From NCBI GenBank assembly GCA_040954595.2, contig CM082598.2:7564001-7628000 (forward strand): a stretch of 64,000 bases of DNA. The letters run 5' to 3'. Below, piece after piece: positions 33,601 to 44,300 of this stretch. This DNA comes from Balanoglossus misakiensis (Eukaryota; Hemichordata). The position numbers and the translations under genes are program-made. A model generated the notes under the pieces. It ran no database searches, was not told the DNA's origin, and saw nothing but the letters and a program-made list of their open reading frames with translations. Every line of letters starts with the position of its first letter. Positions within the stretch are counted from its first letter, which is position 1.

Positions 33601-33730
33601 GATAACTTCATTTGAACAAACTCCCATCTACAGCCCTGCCTGCATCTGCACACCAAATATCGAGGTTATATGCACAGCGGTTTTCAAGTTTTTCATGTGA
33701 ACGGACATACATCCATACAGACGCAACCGA
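33490..33730 (-). repeat. Inverted dispersed repeat, copy 2
   Basis: CATTTGAACAAACTCCCATC and flanks are the inverse of 29940-30160. Confidence 0.65.
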
Positions 33731-33745
33731 TCTCATAAGGACCCA

Positions 33746-33985
33746 CTAGTACATACAAATGGGACCTAAAGATATTTGGGTGCAACTTGTAGACTGCATC
33801 ATATATATATTGTTTCGTCGCCCAAATTGTGTGTGTGTGGGGGGGGGGGGTGTTCCCAATGTGCCCTTCCTATGATATCTGCAATAATTGTAGCCTAGAT
33901 GGGATGATTGATCAAACCCATAAGCGATCAACCAGCCTACCAAAGCTACAATTATTGCACCTATTCCTATGATAGCTGGATCCAT
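33746..33985 (-). CDS. Weak small ORF with one hydrophobic segment
   Basis: From an ATG at 33985 it begins MDPAIIGIGAIIVALVGWLI, a plausible transmembrane segment, then becomes low-complexity (from a G/T repeat) before its stop at 33746. It could be a first exon or chance. No homology was recognised. Confidence 0.15.
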   Translation of the reverse strand: MDPAIIGIGAIIVALVGWLIAYGFDQSSHLGYNYCRYHRKGTLGTPPPPTHTQFGRRNNIYMMQSTSCTQISLGPICMY

Positions 33986-34978
33986 AGAGTAAACTGTACA
34001 AAACAAATAAGTGTCAGTATAAAATGTGGTAACTTTTGGCGTTTGTTTCTTCCCACTGAAATTCGACATCGCAAAGTGATTTCAGATGTCAGTTTATATT
34101 TATAATAACATTGCTGCCACTAAGAAATATGAATGAAGTTGCACAGTTCATATAAACATTACACCACTGGCAACTCACTGTGCTATATCATGCCACTTTT
34201 ATGATCCCTTTTGACCTCTACATCCTGGCTTTTTGTCGGTGTGAGTATACAATTTCGAGTTTACCAACCATGCTATTGAATCAATGCACTTTTTCTCATC
34301 CTTGAACAAAACTGTTGAACATTGCCTGTTAGAAAAGGTTAGCTGTTGTATTTAACGTTGAATGGTGAATGATGTCATACAAACAAACCACCAGGATGTA
34401 AGGTCACACAGGGGTCATGAAAGAGGCCTGTAAGATACTCTTGTTCTTTGCCCTCTTTCTAACCCTGTTGTCAGTGTCACTAACCAGCAGCAGGAATTGG
34501 ACAGGGGTCCAGGCTATACCTATATGACTGTTTGCTAACATTAAGTGTGTTTACTTGAGTAAGTTGGGTACTATAAAAGGAATTGTCACTATTACTGTAG
34601 AGGGAGACATGGGTCTACCTGGTTGATTTATATTTTACATGTTGTGCTTAGATTAATAGAAATAATTTATGCACGGTTAGTTAGGAACACTTCTATAACT
34701 AGTCTGCATTTTTGCCTCTGCCAAATAGTAAAGAAAAAACATCAGAGAATAGGCAGAGTAGAAACTAAACTGCGCTCTCCTAAATATAAAATGGTTTACC
34801 CCTAAGTCTAATGTGATGCATAGTGTGATTCAATTTGTGTCAATAAAATTTCAACCACATCAGTGTTCAGTGAAAACAGTATGTGACATACTTTTCCACC
34901 TGACCAAATCTATTAGAAACACATTTTTTAAAGAAATTGTTTTAAAGGGGCAGCTGCTATGACGTTTGGGATTAATAG

Positions 34979-35425
34979 AATCTCACACTCCCAAGGACCT
35001 GGGATCGTATTTCTCGCATGAGTTGGGGATTTTCTGTCACACACGAGCCGCAGGTGATTGTGGGACAGAAGACCCCGACGAGTGTGAGAAATACGATCCC
35101 AGGTCCTTGGTGTGTGAGATTATTTTTCTCACACGGTCATAAATTAGCCAAATTCGTTAAAACATTGAATAAATGACTCTGGAACTGTCGTCTGGGGGCA
35201 CGTTATAGTTCTGTCCCTGTAATACACATCGCGCCATTGGATAACATTTAGTGCGCGAAGAGAAAGAACTCTTTGTCAACCAATCAGCGCTCGCGTCATA
35301 TACAGCTTTCGATTCAGTGAGAGTGTGAGAATAATAGAATCTCACACTCCCAAGGACGTGAGATCGTATTTCTCACACTCGTCGGGGATATCCTATCCCA
35401 CACTCCCAGCAGCCAGGAGTGTGAG
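34979..35425. mobile_element. Compound palindromic MITE
   Basis: ATCTCACACTCCCAAGGACC (34980-34999) with the following ~30 bases is mirrored at 35073-35121. A third copy of the arm starts at 35339 and is followed by its own short inverse (AGTGTGAGAAATT). Sequence between the arms is unrelated. Confidence 0.7.
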
Positions 35426-35433
35426 AAATTAAA

Positions 35434-35613
35434 TACAGTAAAACCCGTCTGAACCGAACACTGAAGGCACTGAAGAAATTGTTCAGTTTACAGACATTTC
35501 CAGATTGCAAAGGTTCTTTTAATATGTGATTCTATGTCGAAGGGACTGAAAAGGTGTTCAGTATAGACAGGTTTCCAGATTAGACAGGGCTTGGTTTTGA
35601 CAGATTTTACTGA
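35434..35613. mobile_element. ~180-bp MITE, ACAGTAAAACCCGTCT ends
   Basis: Left end TACAGTAAAACCCGTCTGAA; right end ACAGATTTTACTG; internal GACAGGTTTCCAGATTAGAC. One-ended relatives occur at 12300-12355, 18484-18558 and 23358-23410 (AAACCTGTC phrases). Confidence 0.6.
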
Positions 35614-36544
35614 AGGTTGAAAATTAATTCTATGTGGCCACTGAAGATTCTTGTGCTACTCCCAACAATATTTTGAAACCCACAATTTATGTATAAAATA
35701 CCATCCACTTAATATTTAAATGTCACCAAAAACATATTACTCTAAATAAATAAACATATTCTATAAAAACATATTTTTTAGACATGTTGCATATTTACGT
35801 AACAGTAGTAAAAAACTGTGAATGATAACATCCACGGGCTATGTTGACAAGTGAAGTATAAATGGGTATATTAGCATGCTGTTTGGAGTAGAACAAGAAA
35901 TTCCCATTGATACTCAGAACAAAAATATATGTACATCAATTAAAGCCAAAAGTTACAGCTAATGTCCTGTTAAGTGCATTGTAATTTAGAAAACTTCTGG
36001 AGCAGTGAATAAATCCTACTATTCCTAGTCTATCAGAAGTTTTTTTTTCATTATAAAAATCGAGCTAGTTGCTTTAAAAAAAATGAGACACTACTTTGCA
36101 CAATAGTTATGAGAGCTTGCATTCACACAGATTTGAGACAGATATCTCAAAGCGTTAACAAAAAAACATAGAGAATACTGTTTTTGCGAATGTAATTTAA
36201 ATTGCTTGTTACGTGAACTGATAGTAGTGAAAACAATGGTGACATTGAAGTAACCGAAATGTTCTCCTATATCAAGCTTTCAGAGATAATTAACAGAGAA
36301 ATGTTTATTTCAAAAAGTGAATGTCTTATTTTTTAGCTTATACAGTCACAATATGTAATAGAGGGACTGTGAGATAGTGCACTGGTTTGGCTGTTGTTTC
36401 ACTACAGATTTTTGTGGTGGGGGTCACGGGTGGGTCTATGATGGGGGAAACCAGAATAGACCCCCCCACCCTCCCCCTATCTGTGTTTCCATAGAGATAA
36501 TGTAGTACTAAATGTGACATTATTATATGACTCAGAAGGTCACA

Positions 36545-36590
36545 TAGCTCTGCGTACAGGTCTGTGTGTTCCCAGCTGTATGCAGAGCTA
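36545..36590. repeat. Short hairpin repeat, copy 2
   Basis: TAGCTCTGCGTACAG pairs with CTGTATGCAGAGCTA. Same ends as 849-919. Confidence 0.6.
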
Positions 36591-38387
36591 AAGGTCACAC
36601 AGAGAAACAACACGACAGAGATCTCACCATCTCAAAAAGCTGACTCTGAAAAGCATGTAAAAGAATTAAGACTGACTTACCTGCAAGGAGGACCTGTGTC
36701 ACACATCTCTGCCCGCCAAGGTCTTGCCAACGACCCTGGCGATGTCTGTCATCTAGTCTTGCTCCAGGTCCAAAACTATAGAACGTCCTGTGGACGCGAT
36801 GCTAATCACACTGGCGGCGCGTTGTACTGTTCCTTTCCTTTATCGACAGACACAGCGACTGCCATAAAGCCATGTCATCACCGGACTCTCATCATATCTG
36901 ATATACTTCCCTGGCCGGTCGGGGCAATACCGACGTCACGATAAAACGTCGTAGGTTCCGTGGCAACACCGTAGCTACACCCTGATCTGAGTGACGGCAA
37001 CTGATCCAGGATCTCAATCACTCACCCGGCTCTGTCAGTGTCATGGCTCTCTCTCTCAACTACAGTGCGACCTGTGATGACGACCACCTCGCAAAGTTCT
37101 GTCAAGCGCCGCCGTGTCCAATGTAGAAAGGTTGCGAAACCCTTTGAAAACACTGCCAAGAATGCTCCATTATCCGAAATATGTTCTTTCACTGACGTCT
37201 CCACTCATGAGAAATTTAAAAAGGGGGCGTAACACGCTGTTGTAAAAGATCAGCTGATTCGCGACCAAAACATTCACGATTGACCCTTGACCTAGGATAG
37301 TCCTGTACCCTCGATCCAGCACCAGCTAAGTCGGCGTTGTTAAAATAATTATTAGGTAAACAGCCATCACTATAAGCTATAGATGTAATTCAGTAAACCA
37401 AAATCTTTAAAAATATATGTTGTCAAGAACAACTTATTGACCAAGGCCATGGCCAGAGGTACATCCAAAAAATACCAACTGTACATGGTTATTCTTATAT
37501 AACCTTTGACCCCGATTTGTAAACAGTGCTGCACATATGTGGCCCAAAATGAACCAACGATTCACACGACCAAGTCCCACGACCGGTTGTGCGACCGATT
37601 TACAGTCGCGAATATAAACCCACTAAAGCTCGCGTACCTCTAAAAGGCAGTAGCAGTTGCCGCAAAGAGGACTATCAACGCATGGAATTCGCGCATGCGC
37701 CAAGCCTATCAAATCGGGCATTGCTTTGCGACAGTAATAAAACAATGGTGTAATGTTACGGGGGGGGGGGGGGCTACAACGTTTTTAGTATGACCAACCA
37801 CCACCACCCCCCCCCCCCCACACACACACACACAAACACGTACGCATCACCACAAACAACAACAACATCATCATCATCATCATCATCATCATTTCAACAA
37901 TCAGCAGTAGCAGGTCGAGGAACATGAGGAAAGGAAGCTGTACGACCGTTTGTAGGTCGTGGCTATAGGTTTTTGATTTTCCCGTCCCTTCTCTCTCAAC
38001 GACCGACAGGGTTGTGCTATTAAAGGTTTCTTTTCGACATATCTTCTCCCACGACCGGTTTTTGGTCGTGGCTATGCTAAATTTCCAATTTCTCGACAAA
38101 TCTTCTCCCACGACCGTTTTTTGGTCGTGGATATGTGAAGTCTTTGATTTCTTGGTGTTTCTTCTGCCGTGTCTTTATGTCTTCACTCTGCTCGTCACTC
38201 AAGTGTTTTACCGACATATAAGGCGCCAATGGCCAAATAAATAAACATTCTTAGTGTGAAAGTAAAGCGCGCGATGATCTTGATGATGGCGCCTTTTTTA
38301 ATTCCCATAATTCGCCAATATTGCGCAATAGCTGCAGTATAAAATGAACGTTCGCGCTTTTTGTCGTCACTTGTCGTGAAGATCGCC
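36591..38387. other. GC-richer region, possible divergent promoter, no firm gene
   Basis: Between the minus-strand MED25 side and the plus-strand side. It is richer in CpG than its surroundings (about 36700-37200). A donor-like minus-strand GTAAGT at about 36676-36681 could end a 5' non-coding exon. A G-run lies at about 37760-37773 and a CAT microsatellite at about 37866-37891. Confidence 0.35.
37940..38130. repeat. Three hairpin repeats around CACGACCG...GGTCGTGG
   Basis: Three spaced hairpins: ACGACCGTTTGTAGGTCGT, CCACGACCGGTTTTTGGTCG and CCACGACCGTTTTTTGGTCG. The last two sit in direct repeats that share TCGACA..ATCTTCTCC. Confidence 0.7.
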
Positions 38388-38570
38388 ATGATCGTGGAAG
38401 ACGTGCCGAACGATTTCCCAAACCATGGAATGGAAATCGGCATACGCCGAAAGAAAAAGTTTATTTCTAGGGCGGAATTTTGCCTGAAAGTACTTTGTAA
38501 AAATCGAAGGTGTGATTCAAGGCTACAAAGTGATGGTAAAATCTTCAAGATCCCCACTCTTCGCAGAGAG
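38388..38570 (+). CDS. Candidate first exon, function unknown
   Basis: Open from ATG 38388 to a good donor (GAGAG-GTACGT) after 38570: MIVEDVPNDFPNHGMEIGIR, then KKKFISRAEFCLKVLCKNRR and more, 61 codons, basic. It lies on the same strand and upstream of the P-loop gene and could be its first exon. Its phase-0 end does not match the recognised 41089 exon, so another exon may intervene. Confidence 0.4.
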
Positions 38571-38585
38571 GTACGTATTACTTAA

Positions 38586-38770
38586 AGGTATACGGTCACC
38601 TCGAATTTGCATACGCGCATAGATGGCTGAAATGGCGTATTTGAGCGTTCTAAAGAACATATGGTGGCGCTCTTTTTTTCGCGTGTGCCACCCACTGAAA
38701 ATCCGTGATTGGCTAGATCCCAATTCGCCATGGTAACTATAGCTAATTTTCCATAGGTGACCGTATACCT
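38586..38770. mobile_element. 185-bp TTAA MITE, AGGTATACGGTCACCT ends
   Basis: Perfect inverted ends AGGTATACGGTCACCT and AGGTGACCGTATACCT, flanked by TTAA at 38582-38585 and 38771-38774. A third, unrelated terminal sequence sharing the TTAA target. Confidence 0.9.
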
Positions 38771-38774
38771 TTAA

Positions 38775-41088
38775 CTGTTTTATTTAGTGTTCGACGAACG
38801 CGCCAAGATGCTGGGTGCTCTAAATGGGTTAGGTGATTTTATCTGATTTTAACAAAGTTAAAACCAGGGAAAGTTAACGAGGTTCGCGCCACTGAATTGG
38901 CGATTTTTATAAACGCTTCACAATGTGTACATGCTGCTGATATTGTATTTTCATCGTATTCGGAAGTTGATTTCGATGATTGATAATGACTCTACGCGCC
39001 AAAGTCGATAGGCTAAATACGATATGATTTCGGGTTGTGGTAATATGCAGTAGCAGTGTGGTAAAACCGCGATAGAATCGTTAAAACAATAACCGTTACA
39101 AAGCTCGTTTCGATATAGTGAGGTCTGAAGATATGGATCTGAACCCTAATCACTGAGCACATAGAAAGTGCGCAAAACCGGATACGCCGCGTCTATGTCG
39201 ATCAGAGAGCGGACAGTCATGATATATTCCCCGAATCCGATGTCATTGCTTGGCGCAAAGCTATTTACAGTTTTTTTATGACGAGTGTAAACGAAAATAT
39301 ATGTAATTTATTGAGAAAATAGCTTTTAATCACGAGATGAGTAAGCGTAGTTTTTCGGCGCTAAATTGGCAGTCGGTGAGCCCCCTGGGGTGACCCCCAT
39401 TAAATGCTTCAAACCAAATCAGACCTGAAACCAAATGTTGTCGCTGCAAATTGTCCCCCAAATTTTGGGACCGCATAACTTTGTGTGGAGTGACCGTGCT
39501 TAGTATAATATTTGCGTAACTGCATGCATTTTTTCATCTAAAACATCATTGCGCGGCAAACTAAAATTGTGGCGCGAAGCGCACGATCATTCCCGCCCGA
39601 TACTAGAAGTAGTACCGCGCCGCTTCGCGACACCTTCAGAATCGACCAGCCCCTGAAGCAGCGGAGATAAAATCCATTCTGGTATTATGTCCAATTCACT
39701 TGTTGCATCCCAATATAATTTGTATCCACAATATTAGCAAGGTAAAATTGTATATACAAACATTTTAGATGACATTTTTTTGACTCGGTAAAAAAAGATT
39801 GTCTTTAAAAATGTTCATGAAGCAGGGACATTATCTCTTGAGCGCTACAAAATTGCCCATCGGTTGATTATGTTCTCACTCAGTTAGTATGATGGTTAGT
39901 ATGGACTTATTCATTAAAACATTTGGGTAGATGTATTAGCCAAGTTAGAATATGGTCGGGTCTGTCAAGAACTCCCAAAAGGAACATTAAAAAAACCGCG
40001 AAAATTTCCCCGGGGGAAAAAGCGCGCTTTTATATCTGAATAAGCAGGCAACGTCAACGCTGATTGGTCCAGAAGATAATGAATTAATTATCTGACGTCA
40101 AGTAATTATAACTTTCCAAGCGCGGGAGATACACATAGATACGGCTCCGCAGATGCCTCTCATTAAAAAGAGCTCCGCATCCTGTCATCAGCTCGGCCTG
40201 AATATGTTTACATTGAAAATACGCAATTTGATAGCAATAGTTTAATCTAGGAAGCCTTCTGCATCACTCAGATCATGAACGATGTCATAAACATAATAAA
40301 ACAGTGGTTACTTGGCAAGTGCTGAAGCCAAACAAGACCATACAGGGTACCAGCAATGCGCATAAGATATACGTGCGCACAGGGCAATAAAGTACCAAAC
40401 TGCATTGATTTTCACTGGGTGGTTACACACTCTTCTAACGTTGCCGCCCTGATAGGTCCGTACTTGTAGTGAGGAATATACTAATTTATTAATGTACATA
40501 AGGGGTGGACAATTTGATTGTGGGGGGGGGATTTGTCAAAAGCCTTTTGCCGGGAAAGAAAAACCTGTTCGGGCTGAGTAAAAAATGTTTCTAATAAGGC
40601 TTTCGAAACAATCTGTTTGGAGAAGAAACAATTGCTGCTGTGGTTGAAGAAAAAATATTGTCATACCCAATCCCTCCAGCCGTCCCCCAGAAATCACATG
40701 GTCTACCCCTAAACTGCTGTATGTCAATTGTCATTTCACGATTGTCATGCACACTGTGGCCCCTTTGAGAAAGTTTGATATGGAAAGTTTGACAGTATGT
40801 TACATTTAAGCTGAATTTAAACCACTCATCGGGTAGGGGAAGGGTTATATTATTTGCTCTAATACAAGGGAATTGTCTATCCCATGCCATAAGAAAACAC
40901 TTTGAAGTTTTACCTGCTCTTACCAACCATTAAAAATATGCAGAAGTCAAATAAAAAATGCTGAAAGTGCATTTTTAAAACCCAAACCTGCTTCAGGTAG
41001 TACAGTGGTAATTTAAATTTTGATAGTTTCTTGCATATACATGTGAATTTTTATTTATAATTTTAATTCATTGTCCTTTTATTTTCAG
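38775..41088. other. No gene recognised
   Basis: Probably an intron or 5' flank of the P-loop gene. A minus-strand frame at 40591-40926 is open but unsupported. A G-run sits at about 40522. Confidence 0.4.
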
Positions 41089-41317
41089 TAATTGTATCAT
41101 TACCATGGAGGATTTAACCAGCACTGAAAAATTGATCCGGTGTATAAATAACCAGACCAAACTGGGGGTTATTTGCTCCCTGAAGAGGGAGGAATTATCC
41201 ACCTACATCCAACAAAAAGTGTCCACTTTTTATGCAAATGACCAGGTGGTCACTCTAAACAGCACAAAAATGATTGGTTTTCAACCAATTGACAAAGTTT
41301 TTGTACTGTCAAATGAG
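41089..41317 (+). CDS. P-loop/PHD gene exon (MEDLTSTEKL)
   Basis: Acceptor TATTTTCAG before 41089, donor GTAAGT after 41317. From ATG 41105 it reads MEDLTSTEKLIRCINNQTKL, then GVICSLKREELSTYIQQKVS and so on to VLSNE, ending on a codon boundary. The bases before the ATG are also open, so the true start may be further upstream. Confidence 0.65.
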
Positions 41318-44300
41318 GTAAGTTATCTTTTTATTATCATAACTGCTCTGAATTGTATGCATGTTCTGAACTTATAGTCATCAATGAGAATTCTTCAACC
41401 TCTTTTCTGTCAACATGTAAGCAGATCTAGTGGCAGTATGGGTAATAATAATGTTTGTGTGCATATGTACACATCGACTGATAGCTAACTACTTTGTGAT
41501 AAGGATGAGTCAGACTCAAAGTCTAATTCTAAGGCTTATTACTGAGAGTTGACAGTTTGCTAGGCTTTTAATTCTGTTGACATTTTTTTATTTCACTTAC
41601 TATTCTTTTTTTCAAATTTTGTTTGTTTTCAAATTTGTTTTTTATTTTACCTACTGTTTGTACAATTGTGTATTTAGGCCCTTAGATTATTTTATTTCTT
41701 TGTTTTGATTTCCTATTTTATGTCTTTTTTATGTTAATATTTTTCAAAAATATTACATTTTTGGGGGGGGATATAGGCCACCTCAGTTTTAGTGATATAT
41801 TAAGACATTTGGTCCCTTCATTTTTTCCTCTTCTTGTTTGCTTGCCATAATTGTCTGTTCTCAATGTTATATATGTAACAGATTTATCTCTATTCTTTTA
41901 CAGTTGCAGTTTTCTGAAGATGGACATCTTCTGGAGAAACCAGTGTATATCCTGGCAGATGATGTAAAATATTTGGCCCCAAGAATACCTCTACCACTTT
42001 GTCCAACTGAGGCCCCTTTGAAACATCTGTTGGAATTGATGAAGGTATATTAGAACATTTTTGCCTCCCTTTCCATACATTATGCACTGTTATTTTTTTT
42101 TTAATTTGCAGATCAACAGTAATGTTTTTTTGTGTGTGTTTGAGCTGTTTAAAAATATAATACGTTGCATTGTATGTATCAAAAACTTCCATAGATGAGT
42201 AGAATGCTGAAAATTAATTGATGCCACCACCCAGCGCCACCAAGGTTTTGCTATATAAATTTACACTGAAAATCGTTATAATACCTTGGCATTTTGTGTA
42301 AATATCCTAGAAAATATGCTAGAAAATATGATTGTGTAATATGTCATAGTAATTTCTGGTGTGTTTTTTTAGTGAAACTAACACCAGTGTGGAGTCAAGG
42401 TCTACTATCATCATGGCTTTAACATTTTTTATATCAGTAGAACTCCAAATGCAATGCCTTGCCAGCGAGGTTACCACATGATCTCATTTTGAGTTCTTTT
42501 GACTTGCAAAAAATGTAAAAGCCACGATAGAAGACCTCGACGCTACGCCGGTGTGAGTCATTGTAAAAAACACTAGTCTTGATTCTAGCTAGACTACCTT
42601 TATCATACAGTGGACCATTTAATAGCCTGGGAAGTTGTTTACTTTATGCTTAATTTCTTTTTACACTTCTCTTCGAGAGAAATCTCTTTTTCTCTCCATC
42701 GAAGTTAAAAATTCCCAAACCTTAGGAACAGACACCAAAAAATAAACCTTTAGGCATGTATATGCCAGAGACATATTTGTTTCTCATGACTTAGTTGGCC
42801 CAATAATGAAATTATAGCTGGACTGAGAGCAATGTCATAATACGCAGTCTCTATTTTAATAATTCTGATTTTTTTTCCAATTTATCCTCAACAGGGCATG
42901 TTCATGCATAACTTTATGCCTGCAGTAGGCATTCTTGCTGGTGGACTTATGTGTCTCCACTATACCACCATAGTGGAGACATTTGGCAGCTGTCCGGTGA
43001 TATTTGCATTTTCCAAAGAAGTTGACACTGGGAAGACGACCAGCCTGAAAATGCTATGCCAACTCTATGGAATGGCTGAAGGATTCCACAGTAACATATC
43101 GGAAGCGGTCATGAAAAAAGTACTCAGCATGTCTGCACTACCATGTGTCATCGACGATATGGACTCAATCACCGGAGTTGAAAAGTTGGCAGTTAGATAC
43201 TTTAAAGGTGGGACACAAACTTATTCACATGGCACGTACGCTCCAATTACGACATTTCTATGCTCGGCCAACTTCTCTTTGGGAGAAAACGCAAGGTAGG
43301 TGATTGAGGCTAATAGTATGATGGATATACATGAGCATGTTATCAACATCAATTTGTAATGTTTTAAAAACAAAAATATTAGCAAGTTTAATAATTAACA
43401 AGTGCCACACTTTATTCAACCGTCTATTGCGAGAATACACAACTATTGTTGTGTATAGTAGGCATGTGCTTGGGTATAAGAATCCCTCAGAATATAAAGG
43501 AAAAGATTGAAATACTTTATTGAATAATATTGGGAGCTATTGGGGCTTTGAACACCAGATGAGTAGTGAGAAAGTCAAGATTTCTAATTACTCCACCATA
43601 CCTCATGTATTTATATTATATTTACTTTTTTGCTTATTTCTTATTTATATATCTTTAAAGGGCTGGCAACACGGTGTCTCTTGGTACTATTTTCTTTGCC
43701 GAGCATCACACCAACGACACCTGAACAGTACAGGTACTTTGAAAATTCGACCACCGTAGCAATAGAGGCCTGCAGAGCTGGGATTGGAAATATGCTTGGA
43801 ATTGGAAAACTATACCAAGAAAACCAGTATGAAATAAAGGAACTCTACAAGAAAGAGGTCGAAACAGTTCTCCTGGGAAAACATCCCAGATTGACTACTG
43901 GATACGCGTCATTATTATACATGATGCGGGAGGTAAGAATACAAGGCAAAACTGAGTGTCATGTTCGTGTAACTACACATGTTGGCAAATAATGGCTGGT
44001 TTATACTGGAGTACTTGAAATCCTTCATGTGCTGTATTTCTATGGTTTTTTGGTAATTAGTATTTTGACCAGAAATGTGTACATGCATTAGTAGTTTAAT
44101 TTACCAACATTAGTCAAACTTATGCTAGGGGCCTCACCTGTATTGTATTGTGTTATGAGTTTTGACATAAATTAGTGCATATTACAATAATTTTAATACA
44201 GGTTATATTTTTAATCCATTTTTATTTACTGAAATGGATTATTGTCATTTTAGTATTTGTATTTTTAAAATTTCTCCATTGCAATTGTGTCCCAGCAATT

